NCBI GenBank assembly: GCA_027924585.1
Contig: BSBM01000186.1
Coordinates: 4,960,001-5,024,000 of the forward strand
Source of the DNA: Larix kaempferi
Taxonomy: Eukaryota; Streptophyta; Pinopsida; Pinales; Pinaceae
Length of the DNA: 64,000 nt
Reading direction: 5' to 3'
This document shows, one piece after another, positions 10,528-22,027 of the stretch. The stretch's first letter is position 1; every line of letters begins with the position of its first letter. The translations under genes were made by a program, and so were the position numbers. The notes beneath the pieces were generated by a model. The model was not told the DNA's origin, did not search any database, and was given only the letters and a program-made list of their open reading frames with translations.

Positions 10528-12091
10528 GGGATGCAGGTATTTCATGTACCATAGCCTATGTATATATTTTTCATTTGTTTTGAAATTTTTTATGACAAAC
10601 CTGAAAGACTTGAAACCCTAAAGAAAAGAGGATAAGGTTTAGAAGGCTAGCCATGGTTCCTTTTTCTTTTCATGTGTGGGCAGCCTAGATATGCGGCAGA
10701 TATAGTTCCAGTTCTAAGAAATCAGAAGAAGTTGTTGACTTCGAAGTTTGAACCACCCAATGGACTAGGCACTTAGTCTATGGAGTTCTTTGCTACCTCA
10801 CAGGGAGAATAGCATCCCCAGCTGGAGCTAGTTGTTGGCACCTATAAATTTTTTGTACAAAGCCAAAGGGAAGGACTGACTCCACTGGTGAATTCCTTGA
10901 AGAGATGGTTAAACCCCCCTCCATAGTCATGTCCAGGTTTCTAAGGCCAAGAAGCAGCTTAGTTGGGAAGGAGATAATGAGAAAAATAAAGGGTTTGGGC
11001 ACTTTAGGCATAAGAAGCTAGCCCAATTAATAAAAAATGGGTAAAAAAGCCAATAATCTATAGTCCGAAAGAAAATAAAGTGAAAGTTAAAGATCAGACA
11101 AGTCCCAACCATTGATCGGGTGCACGAAAGAGATCCACGGCCCCCAATCGCCCTCACATCATGAAGTTGCGTGGAGAAGAGCACAAGAAGGTGATCTCAA
11201 GAGAAAAACCTCCAGGACAGATGGCAGCTAGAGGAGCCCTCACATGAGCATTTCGGCGGTAAGTGAAAACCGCCAGAAGGCTTGCGATACCATCGCAGTG
11301 GGAAAGCAAGGTAGAAGATCAACAACGCAAGCTGCATGGTCAGAGATCTGATGGCACGAAGGACAAGTTGTCACATCAACACGGAGGTCAAGGTAGATCA
11401 ATGGCTCATGAAAAAAGCAATCAGATCTATGGCTGGCGGATATAAGAGATGTAAGGTTGATAACATAGTGGGCTCCACTGGCGAGAGTGCTAAAAACTAG
11501 ACACTTGGATAACTCCCCGCTGTAGATGCGTTAAAGGACAATATCAACGCTCCTCAGTGATCATTGCAAGGTGAAAGAGCACCCCAAATAAGCGAAGAAG
11601 GTGGTTGCGAGGGTGCATACCACCTGGCAGGTGTCACCACCTGAGCACCTCGCGAGGAAGATTAAGTGGTAACCCAAAACCAGAGGTCGGGTAGCGATAC
11701 CACGAAATCCTTATAAGATGATTATATATGATGGGTGGCTAAGGTTTAAAGCCAATAGAGGATCCTACGGCAGAGATGAAAAGATTTCAAATCAAAAAAA
11801 GTTAAATAAGAGATAGGATCAATGGACCAGAAACAATGCCCAGCAGATCGACAGATGGGAAAGAAGGACAACTAGCGAAGGTGAGCAGAAGTTATGCGAA
11901 AAAGTTATATATATATAACGTGGAATGTGTAAAATAGACATTTCTTTCTTGGACATGTTGGAGTTGGAAGCTTCTGGAAGTGGAGAAGGTGAAAAGGACG
12001 ACAGGAAGAAGGTCGCTCTTAGGTTTCCCGTGACAGGTAGGGTTCCAAAACCCCTTTGTTTGCAACGTGTACTCTATTTTATGGTCGTAGA
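10528..12091 (+). other. Tat1 non-coding gap before the extra ORF
   Basis: About 1.5 kb between the integrase and the extra ORF has no convincing coding frame. It ends with a TATA-like palindrome (11904-11919) about 170 bp before the extra ORF start. An internal promoter or a splice-acceptor region for a subgenomic mRNA would fit, but this is inference. Confidence 0.55.
11904..11919. promoter_or_regulatory. TATA-like 16-bp palindrome upstream of the extra ORF
   Basis: GTTATATATATATAAC is a perfect inverted repeat in the Tat1 internal gap. The position suits a core promoter for the extra ORF, but AT-rich palindromes also arise by chance. Confidence 0.35.
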
Positions 12092-15000
12092 ATGGCAGAC
12101 GAGCAAGTTTCTACTAATTCTAAGGTCAGAACGACCCTAGAAGACAGAGACTGTGATGTGTTTGACCCATACCTTCGGCTCCCTATACCAGAAGTTAAAA
12201 GAAGGATGAAAGCTCTGCTTGAAGAAGGGGTAGATGTCCATAGGGTCCATCAGTCCTTTTTCATCTTCTTTTGCATGGAACAGATAATGCCTTCCCCTGA
12301 GTTCGTGTCATGTTGTTCCTTGAATTACTCAGAACCCCAACGAGTAATAATGAATGCCAAGAGGTCTAAAATCATCTGTAGTGTTGACGCTGCCGTCATC
12401 CAAAGTACCCTTTCCATGCCTGAGTCACCAGCTCTAATTCTTGAAAGTTTCTCTGAAGAAACGGTCGTTACTCTGTATAGGCAGATTTCCCCTGAAATCT
12501 GTAATGCTTTCCTTGTCACTTGTTTAAATCCTGATGTAGAGATTACAGATACCCCTTACCCGCTGGACGTCAACCTTTTTAACGATCGCACCCATTTGGT
12601 TTTTTCTTTGTTAACACAATTTTTAGGTTTAGACTCAGACTTATGGATAACAGAAGTACAACTGAGCCTGTTATTCAGGATTAGTGTTAGTTCCTCGGAG
12701 GTGGGAAGTGAGTCAGTACCATCCCTCAAGTTTGAGGAATTTTGGGCAGAAAAAATCCATGCACAGTTGAGTTGTTTTGAAAATACCATATTTTTTTCGT
12801 TTCAGGCATATTTGACTAACATGATTCTGCATAGCAGCGCAGACAAGGTACGTTTCTCTCATATACTCTTTACAGGGAATTTAGAGGATAATGTTTTCAA
12901 TTACATGAACTACATTCTATCTGATGTGTACAAAGTTATGTTTGAAGAGGAACTACCTAGAGTGCAACCCTAAATGCAAACTCTGATGCAGTTGAAAGAC
13001 GAACTAGCCGTTGGCGACTGGTTCTTGCTGAACTATGCCACAGTGATAAGGGTATATGGTTTTGTACATGAACCATACTTTTTGCTAGCATTTTTAAATT
13101 TGAGGGTTTTTTCCCTTGAGTTCATTCGGCATAGGCTAATTGTAGAAGAGTAACAGTTTGGGCAATATAGGAAAGGTTCTGATATCAAGCTCCCTTGGCA
13201 AGTCGGCCCTTTTATTGTAAAGTTTAAAGAAGTTGTTAGCGAAGTGGAGAAATTGTTGAGAAATATGGGGTTTAGAAAAGATGTAGCAATCGCATATGAT
13301 CCTCTACATATCATAGCCGAAAGAAAGAAGAAAAATGATTTGAAAGCATTTGAACACCAAGAAGCTGAAGGATTATTGAAGGGATGGAACTTATTGAAAA
13401 ATGAGCCCAAAGAGTAAGATGACCTAGACTTACAAGTCCAAGCTTTGATCATGACTGATGATCCTATGGAGACAGACAAGCTACTTAACACTCTGGAGGT
13501 AGGCAGGAAAGAGAATTACAAGAAGTCATTGAAACAGAAGAAGAAGAAGAAAGTGAAAAGAAAAGACTAAAATTTGAAACACCAAATGAGTTAACTGTCC
13601 TAATAAGTGATACAAATGAACAGAAGAGGGGTTATCAACCCCAGTTATCCAAGTACAAGAATATAAATTCCAAGATGCAGTAAGAGGGAGTGAGGACAGT
13701 AAATTTCCATCCCAAGAAGATATGTTTAAGTATCATGGGCAAAATAAGCAGGCATCTGCACATAAACTTTTTGAACTAATGCCCACTGTAAGGAGTTTGT
13801 CAAAAACATAGACATATTTGATGACGAGCAGGGATATCAAGACACACACTTTCAATCTAACGATATCCGATAAAGAAAAAATGACAGAAGCAAGAATAAA
13901 CTGGAAGAAGATACCTTTGCCAGACATGATTCAATTTCACAAGCAAATTGGAGAAGGTCTATATGATGACTTAGTGGAAGCGGCCTTGAAGATATCTAAT
14001 TTGGAAGTTACTGTAAATCAAATGGAGGCCCAATTAAAACATAGAAGGTCAGAGAATAAAGCACTTCAGCAGGATGTCAAAAAGCTGCAGTTTGATTTAA
14101 TTGAGCAGGATGGCAGAGGCAAAGTAAGCAAGAAGCTGTTGATAGAGAAAGATAATTTGATCCAGAACCTGCAGAAGAGAATGAAAATTCCCAACACCCA
14201 GTTGATACAAGCTCCCGAAGAGACAACATTAATATAAGAAAAAGAAGATTTAAGTAGGGAGATCAACAATAATAAAGATGAATTGCTCAGGTTTGCAAAG
14301 AAAGAAAGATGTTGGGAGAAAGAGAAGATGAGTTTGAAGAGTTGAATTAAAGAATTGAAGAGCAATTTGTCAAATATATGTTCACAGCAGGCAAGCGAAG
14401 GCCCGAATAAGGAAAAGGATGGTACTGACAGCATTGTATAGGCCATGTCCCAGATGAACCTAAAGGAGGAAAATCAAAGATTGAAGGAAGAAAATGATGA
14501 AAGGGAAAAAGGGATAAATGCCCTACAGGAAAAATATAAGGAATTGGTAGTGATTAACAACAGGTTTTCTTAGCAGATTACAAGGAGAGCAGCTATGTAG
14601 GGGTGCAAGCATTTTATTTGGGATTTAATTATCCAGGAAGCTAAGAGGTTTAGACCTTATCTAGATCTCATGAGGACAAAGGAGAAGATAGTCACTGATG
14701 TCTTTTAGAGTTGTACTGCCATCAAGGAAAAGCTGCACAGAAGGCCAAAGGAGACTGCGTATAATGCTATAAACTTTTTAAATAGTTTGACAGATAAGGA
14801 TGTCATAGATTTGAGCATCAAGGATAGGGTCACAACCATTGCGGCAGCAAAATAAATTCTGTGGAAGTATGAGTTAGGCGAAGCTGTAGAGGCCAAAGCA
14901 AATGAAATGAATGAACAGTTAATAGTGTTCAAAGGACAGTTTGGAGGACTAGTAGAAAAAGGATTTCCTGCATTTTGGGATGAAAAGTAAAAATTGATTG

Positions 15001-15311
15001 CCCAAAGTGAACATAAAAAGTTGATTATTAGCAGATGGATGGATCATTCCAAGTTCAAACATATGGGCCTGCCACTTTTAGGGAGAATCTTGATGGACAA
15101 GATGGATGAAGAGTTCGAGATGTTGTACAGATTGATCTCTATTGGTGAAGGACTTCCACCCATGTCTTCTGTCGATCAACTTGACATAAGGGTATTGGAG
15201 AAAGAGATGACAAGTTATGACATCCCGACATCTGAACTTTGGGTACCTATAGAGAAATACGGGAAGATGAAATATACCTATCATGCTCCACTGGTAACTG
15301 CTACCTCTTAA
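12092..15311 (+). pseudogene. Tat1 extra ORF, unknown function, coiled-coil rich
   Basis: This is a sense-strand ORF of about 1,070 codons between integrase and 3' LTR. The N-terminal third (start MADEQVSTNSKV at 12092, open to 12973) is a globular-looking domain with no motif I recognise. The same frame goes on to about 13570 after TAA 12971, with stops at about 13151 and 13417. From 13818 the frame changes and a long charged coiled coil begins, with ALKISNLEVTVNQMEAQL and LIEKDNLIQNLQKRMKIPN. The C-terminal part near 14970-15311 has EKGFPAFWDEK and MDKMDEEFEMLYRLI. The coiled-coil and C-terminal parts are homologous to the minus-strand ORF at 43584-44900. Extra ORFs at this position are known in plant Tat elements, but their role is unknown. 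Confidence 0.75.
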
Positions 15312-15723
15312 AACTTGGATCTGTGCATTTTTTTAATATCATTCTATTTTTTATATGAAAGTTTGTAATATATTTAGGATTTTGATTTTCCAAGACGTGT
15401 CAATGGGTTTCGCATTATGTAATGAAGTTTCTCCATTAGACAGATACTTTAAATATCTTGTATTGTTTAACGGCCTATCGGCAAATGAAAGAAAGCAGTT
15501 AGGCTTATCTTGTTATATTTTATGTTTCATGATGGTGACATCTAAACTATGATGAGGTGTCCCTATATTGTAACTAATTTCTTTTTCAAATGGGCCGAGT
15601 ATGAGATTGCAAGCCACTATAAGTTCCATGTATTTTCAAATGGAAAGGGTTGAGAACGTTTTGGAGCTTCACATATTTTGTCCACTATTGTTATTCTGAG
15701 ATATATTTTTGAATAAAGTTGTC
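15312..15723 (+). other. Tat1 3' untranslated region
   Basis: About 410 bp of AT-rich sequence lies between the extra ORF stop and the 3' LTR. No obvious purine-rich tract abuts the LTR, which is unusual for a gypsy element. Confidence 0.6.
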
Positions 15724-16387
15724 AGAAGCTTACATGCGTTTTTCAGAGATTCTTGTGTAATCGGTCTAGTAGTTTGTTTCTTCTTTATCCTATGTGATAT
15801 GTGTTTCTTTCCTTTGTTAATCCATATTCTTAATATTCCTTCGTACTTGGTTCAGTGTAGTATCTGAATGAGATTCATAGATATTATGCCTTGTTCATTT
15901 CTTACCAAGTATTTCACAAAATATTTCTGCTAAAGTTGGTATAGGATTCATCTGTGTATGCCTTATATCAGTGGATTGTTCATCTTTCTTCTGTTTCGCC
16001 AATTAAATCACTTTGAATACTAGCTAGTTGCTACCTTGCCTCTGTGTGTATGTATCTTCTAAGCATTTGATAATAATGTTTATGTTATACTTGAATTGAC
16101 TCCATTTCCCAATATAGATCCCTGTTGTTCTCCAACCAATGGTTTACATTAGTATATTTTGTCCTACCGAAAGCTGACCTTCTGTGTATGTTTTAATAGA
16201 ACATCTTAAAGAATGAATGCTGGTGTTCCTTTTTCATGGTTGACACCCTTGATTATTTCCATTTTTCATTAGTTTATTGAGAGAGCCCTCTCAGACTATG
16301 TTGGGTCAGTAACATCACTCCAAAGATTGGTTAGTGGTTACCCCGAATTACCCTTCTTACAACTTGGGGTTAATTTGGGTGTTAACA
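15724..16387 (+). repeat. Tat1 3' LTR
   Basis: A 664-bp direct repeat of 3742-4406, it starts AGAAGCTTACATGCG (preceded by TGTC) and ends GGTGTTAACA. By eye about 95% of positions agree. The sequence after it does not continue Gy1. Confidence 0.9.
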
Positions 16388-16879
16388 CATGGATTTATTT
16401 AATGTCATATTAATTATTCCAAGTCTCATACCATAAATCCGTGAGCCTCTCAGTCAGTTTTGGAACATGAATTCAAACTAGTTGTGCAATCCTAGTAGGA
16501 AATTTTTCTTATATCTTTGTGATAATTTCTCAGAACATTCTCAAACTTGCTGGAGTGAAACCTAACTGTATATTGAATGTAATTTTATTTTATTTATCCT
16601 CCTTAAGTCATAATAGTTAACCAATATATTCCATTCAATGTATAGTTGAAGTACTAGTTTGCATATGCTCGGGTGCCCAAGAGCATTGGAGTAGATTTCA
16701 GCCTGCCTCACTTCTAAACATTAATGGTCTCAGTACTTTTTTCAAAGGTATTATCAGCTAGCATGGTCCTCCTCCTATTCATAGAACGTAATCTTACTTA
16801 CATACAGTCAAACTATCCCACTGAGTACATTGTTCTCCACCGGGTCTTGTAGGAGATTGAGTGATCATCATCCCTAATT
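16388..16879. other. Unassigned sequence
   Basis: About 490 bp of AT-rich single-copy-looking sequence. I see no ORF, repeat or element signature in it. Confidence 0.5.
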
Positions 16880-18050
16880 GGTACATTACAATATGGATTA
16901 CAAATTATAATGATTAGATGTTTTGATTTATAGATATTAATGTTTTGAGTTATAGAAATTAAGGATTAGGGATAGTAATGGTCCCAAGAGATCTTAATTA
17001 TGGATTATATGTTATTATGGTTAAATGTTAGGATCTATAGTTTTTATTGGTTATAGGGACTCATGATAATGTTATTTTTTAAGGTCTAAAGGTTAACATT
17101 AGGGTTTATGGATTATAATTTCTTCTAGAGGATAAGGGTTAGGAATTAAAGTTTAGGTGTTATGAAATTTAAGCGCTAAGCATTCAAGTTTACAAGTCTC
17201 AAGCTTTGTATGGGTTGTAATGTTAATGGCTATATGCATTAGGTTTTAAGGGGTTTGAGATTAAATATTAGAATCCTTATAACAATTAAGGATGACATGG
17301 AATAGAAGCTAGATGTTATAGGCGTATTAAGTTAAGCCTTAGGTTAATAAGGATTATAGGGGTTATAATGTAGGAGTTAATATTTAAAATGGCTAGGATG
17401 TATTCACGATGGGGTTAAAGGTTATATAGGTTAGGGGTTAATGGTTACATGGGTTATAATAGTTAAGACTAATTTGAATTATGGGTTATATGGTTCTTAA
17501 TGGTTAAACCATATCAGAGTTATTGAATTTAGAATGTTCCTAACTTAATGTTGTTAAGGATAATTGAATTCTAGGGGTTAGAATTAATACTTGTTAATGT
17601 AGTAAATAGATCTTGGTTTTAAGGTTTAAAAGGGTTAATAATTATATCTGTTCATGGTTTTTTTTTGCATTGTAATAACTGGTTATAAGTTTTAGGAGTT
17701 GTGTGGTTACAATTTATTGAAAATAAGAGTTCTAAATTTTTGATCTTATGTTTCATAAGACTTATAATGAGTAGGGTTGAGGGTTGTAAAATTTAGGTGT
17801 TATATTTGTTAAGGGTTATAGAGATTAGTGGTTTAAAGCTACAATGATTTAGGACTTACAAATTTAAAAATCTGTAGGGTTTATAAGGGTTTTGTTTTAA
17901 GAGTTAGTGAAATTAAAAGTTATATGGATTAGATGATATAGGGGTCAAAGTAGATGAGGTTTATAAAGTTCATGTGTTCCATGGGTTGGGTGTTATAGGG
18001 ATTAAAGTATATAAGTGTTATAAAGTATAGGTTTTATAATAATTCATATG
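16880..18050 (+). repeat. C-depleted telomere-like degenerate repeat block
   Basis: About 1.2 kb made of short variants around GGTTATAGGG, TTAGGGTT, GGGTTAT, TTAGGTT and TTAAGG. Cytosine is rare on the plus strand, so the block is strongly strand-asymmetric. No fixed period holds. It resembles a decayed interstitial telomere-type (TTTAGGG) or related minisatellite array. No ORF is present. Confidence 0.55.
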
Positions 18051-19690
18051 CATATGATCTAACTACTAAGCTAAGAGATGTTATCTCCTATGATGATCGA
18101 ACAAAGAATTAACAAAGGGGTTCCTTCGTTAGAAAATTTTTAAAATCTTGTGTCTACATTGTTGAACATCGAACTTGGGGCATACTGAGAGTGCTTCTTT
18201 GGGAATGAACTCCCTCCATATATTACTAACGTAATTGAATCTGAGTTCCTAGCAGCAAAAAAGGAAACATGTATCAGGATACCGAGTGAGAAAATTGTTT
18301 CCAAACAATTCTCAAAATGGTCCTCTCGATACACTCCACATAATACATTTAATAATTACCCTTATGGCCTAATGTATACAATCTAAATATGCATTAAAAC
18401 AATATATACAACCTTATCCTAATTTAAATATTCTGATTAAATTTTATATATAAACATCTAAGAATCAAAATACTAACATTAAAATACACAAATAATATTA
18501 TAATCTAATAAAAATTTAATCTATTTCAACACCAAGAATAACAAAATTGAACATGCTATATATCATAAAATATATATAATTTTGATAAAACTCAACTACT
18601 AATATTTTGTAAACTCACTTACTAATATCTTTGTTAATCAAATTTAATTACTAATTTAATGCGAAGCCAATTTCTATCATATTGATAATTGGTTGTATCA
18701 TTTCTAATCACTCAAAAGATAAGTATTATTGAGTGTACAAAAAAATGGTCCAAAATGTGAACATGAGCCTAGGTATTATATGATATGTGCATTCACAAAT
18801 TATAGACCCAATTTCTACACGTGATGTCAAATTGGGATTAGTAAACTATATTACCATGATAATGACCAACCTAGAACACTCAATCTACTCTAAATTTTAT
18901 GCTCCATCATTACACAACTGGTTTGGAATTTTGAGGTAGAAAATGTATCCCAAACAAAACATTTACTATCAAAACTATCTTTATAAGAACTAATATGATT
19001 CCTGATGATGATTTCAACCGTAAGGGTAAATAGTTTTGGAGGGAAACTACTAACACTACATTTTTCTATTGTATTTTCAACTTCATAATATTTTTTATAT
19101 CATAAACCTTTATTGTAATTAGTGTTGTTATTCCCTTCCAACTTCCTTTGTAAGTCCATGCGTTTTCTCTTCTAACTAGATTTTAAAATGTCTTCTTCCC
19201 TTTTCCATAGAAATTTGAGTTTTTATTAATAATAGGAGAATAATAAATATCTAAAATAGAAGTACATGAAGAAATAATTCTATTTTTTATTAGTAATATG
19301 AGAATAATTGAATATATAGAAGAAAAAAAAACACTTAACACTAGCCTTTAATCATGAAGTTAAATTTGAGTTGGAATTTTTCACACATACTAACTCTCAT
19401 AAGTGGGTTGTAATAAATTCCTCTCCTTATCCAATTTAATTGCAAAACAATAATAAGATACAATTGATTTTGGGTTTCTTATATACCTCAATGTGAACGC
19501 ACTTGGTGCAATGTTTAAATCCAATATAATGTTTAATGCTATCTATAATTAAGTTGATGTTGTAAACGATAATAGATCAACAGACGGAGGAAATAATGCT
19601 CGAAGAAGTGATTACTAGTAATAGAAGCATTCTGGAAGTATGAAATTAGGGTGAGGTGCAAGGCACAGCATTTGTGGGGAAGTATGGTTC
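18051..19690. other. AT-rich unassigned sequence
   Basis: About 1.6 kb of AT-rich DNA with no coding frame. Its right end may include the LINE 5' untranslated region, since LINE ORF1 starts soon after. Confidence 0.45.
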
Positions 19691-19699
19691 CGAACCAGG

Positions 19700-20794
19700 G
19701 GAGGGGCCCATCCCCTCCTCCTTGGCCTAATGAGGAGCCGACAACAGAAATTCCGCAGGTGCAACGGGAGGTGGCAGGAATCAGATGAGAGGGTCTCACT
19801 AATAAAGCAGAGATTTCGGCATTGGGGATAGGCAAAATGGGCAGGGAGTCTGTATCCCTAAGTCTCTTAGTACTCCATCCATCTCGGTGAATCCGACAAG
19901 AGTTCAAGAGAGAATCCATCATATGATAGATCACGCGCTAATTGGTAAATTCATGGGCGTCTGACCTTCTAAGAAAGCGTTAACATGGTGGATCCACTCA
20001 ACCTGGAAACCTAAAGGACATTTTGATCTCCTACTGGGGTCTAAGGGGTTCTTTATTGTGGTTTTTATCAATGTGAAAGACAAGGATAGGGTATTCGAGG
20101 GAGGACCTTATTGCTACTACTCAACAGGGTTAATTCTACGAATGTGGAAGGATCATTTTAATCCTGACAAGGAGGATCTATCCATAGCACCGGTCTGGAT
20201 CAGACTCTATTCATTACCGAATGAATACTGGGATCCTGAAATACTGAAGTCGATTGGAGGCGCTCTAGGGAATTTTGTTAAAATATCTTACCAAACTAAG
20301 CAAGGAAGGTATGTGTCATATGCCCGTTTGTGTGTTTATATGAATATCTCTAAAACCCTACCTGAAGGGATTACCCTAAATTGGGAAGATTCTGAGTGGT
20401 TCCAAACCCTAGACTATGAACATGTTCCTTTTCGCTGTCAACGATGTCATACTCATGGACATCTTGCCTGTGACTGTCATTTGAATCTACCGGCAGAATT
20501 ACCTAGTAGAAACCTCTGGACCAGACTGATGCATAAGGATTTACCAAAATCACCAATAGGAGGAAAGTGGGACGGAGGCATAATGGGGCTGAGCCCAAGG
20601 GTAAAGGAACTAACACAAACCACTTTTCTGCATTGGATCATGATTTGCCAGATCCCTGTAATCCAAAGGAAGCCCAAAATCCTTCTATTACCGAGGTGGA
20701 TAAACCTGAAGTGATATCAGAGATTAGAACTAAGGGTAAAAATGTGAAGGATAAAAACCCTTTGGTAGTTGAGCTGATGGAGGAGGAACTATAG
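19700..20794 (+). pseudogene. LINE ORF1 (DUF4283 and zinc knuckle)
   Basis: ORF1 of a plant L1-like LINE, a nucleic-acid-binding protein of the retrotransposition particle. The frame through 20058-20714 reads WWIHSTWKPKGHFDLLLGS, FEGGPYCYYSTGLILRMW and APVWIRLYSLPNEYWDPEIL, typical of the DUF4283 domain of plant LINE proteins. Then CQRCHTHGHLACDC gives a CX2CX4HX4C zinc knuckle near 20435-20475. A TGA near 19955 and a frameshift near 20570 break it; the second frame runs to 20794 with HFSALDHDLPDPCNPKEA. It is followed by ORF2 at 21100. The exact start is unclear because the 5' end is mutated. Confidence 0.8.
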
Positions 20795-21099
20795 GATGGA
20801 AGTAGGAGACCTGTATCTTGATAGTATTGAAGAAGCCTGTAAGAACATTGAGGTGCACTCGATTCCAGACAATCAACTTAAACTTTAAAAAGATTCCATT
20901 CTCAAACCTAAACCCACTCCTACTCTGGGATTGGTCCCCTAAAGCTTAAGTAAAGTCAAAGGAAATTTAAAGAAGGAGGATCGAAGAGAGGACAGAGATC
21001 CAATAGGGAGCAAGTAGGGGAAATTGGGGCTCGATTGGTTGACTTTGGTTAGTATCCAATGATCTAGGAAGCTCTCGTATTTGTGAGATATAGTGCTTG

Positions 21100-21141
21100 A
21101 TGAAAATCATTTCATAGAATATTCGAGGGACTAACGGTCCT
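21100..21141 (+). pseudogene. LINE ORF2 N-terminus, left of Cop1
   Basis: MKIIS, stop, NIRGTNGP: the start of an L1-type endonuclease, where the family has WNIRG. The Trp codon has become TAG. The last five bases GTCCT are the target duplication of Cop1. The frame resumes in register after the duplication on the other side (27042), reading HKRKTLKSKIMKEKP. Confidence 0.85.
21137..21141. repeat. Cop1 target-site duplication, left
   Basis: GTCCT abuts the TG of the left LTR and is repeated at 27037-27041 after the CA of the right LTR. Confidence 0.9.
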
Positions 21142-21845
21142 TGTAAAATCTCAATCACAGCAGAACCTAGCTACTATGGATTCCTCACTAGTGAAAGATT
21201 GCACAACATTTGCAAGAATAACATAAATCTGTAAATGAATGAAGAACAATACACATGAAATGGGTGAATAATGTCAATATTATTAACTGTACAACCTCAA
21301 AATAGGTTAAGAACACCCATATATACAAATTTGGAAGAATTCGAATCCATCTGGAGTGTTCACACTGATCTAGCTTAGAAATAGCTCAAACCCCCCTAGG
21401 TTGACCAAAATATCCCAAACCATCCCAAACTGGTTCGAATCTGCTATGTGAATGCTGGGAATGACTGGACAGGCCCATGTGACCTCACACATGTGAAGAA
21501 ACTGGTTGGTTAGAGGTTTGGTAGCTAAAATTGGCCAAAAATTGGACAAAGTTGGCAAGATTGTCCACAATCTGAGCAAGTGCGCCCTAGGTAGAAGAGA
21601 AGCATGCTGAATGCATTAATTAACCTGGGGAGGGCGCTCTAGGCATGCTGAATGCATTAAATGCCCTGGGGAGCACACCAAACAGCCAGTTTGACTCAGC
21701 ACTTGTTCACATTTGCTAACTAGTTCATGATAATTGACCATTTAGTAGCTAACCAACTTAGGGATGTAATAATTAATCACTTGGGCACTAATTAATCATC
21801 AATTAATAAATGATTAATGTACATAGGTGTAAAAATGTTCTAACA
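21142..21845 (-). repeat. Cop1 3' LTR
   Basis: A 704-bp direct repeat of 26333-27036 with TG...CA ends (TGTAAAATCTC...TTCTAACA on the plus strand). Inside are two copies of a roughly 41-bp unit beginning GCATGCTGAATGCATTAA. It is the 3' LTR because the element reads right to left. Confidence 0.95.
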
Positions 21846-21859
21846 CCCCCCCTTAAGCT
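21846..21859 (-). other. Cop1 polypurine tract
   Basis: On the minus strand AGCTTAAGGGGGGG lies directly before the 3' LTR, the expected plus-strand DNA primer site. Confidence 0.8.
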
Positions 21860-22027
21860 AGACTTAGTGAAATATCAAAAATTAAGGCCTTGGCAACTAG
21901 GCTCAAGTCACCTTTTACATCATAAAATTTATTTGTCCATGTAACCAAGGTAAGGAGGAAAACCACATGGGAAATAAAACCTCCCCTCTAAAATTGACAT
22001 GTGGCATATATCAAAATACACCAATCA

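Larger units (their letters stand above)
3742..16387 (+). mobile_element. Tat1: near-complete Ty3/gypsy element with extra ORF
   Basis: The element is bounded by direct LTRs 3742-4406 and 15724-16387. Internal order is PBS, Gag, protease, additional RNase H, RT, canonical RNase H, integrase, a long non-coding gap and an extra ORF. The additional RNase H and extra ORF point to the Tat lineage of plant gypsy elements. Hand alignment of the LTRs gives about 30 differences in 665 positions, an insertion of intermediate age. Every ORF carries stops or frameshifts, so it is not autonomous now. No target duplication is visible at its ends. Confidence 0.85.

Noticed and set aside
12092-12973. Tat1 extra-ORF N-terminal domain as a viral envelope gene
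   Set aside because: No signal peptide, no transmembrane segment and no furin-like site are visible; it is followed by coiled coil in an intracellular-looking protein.
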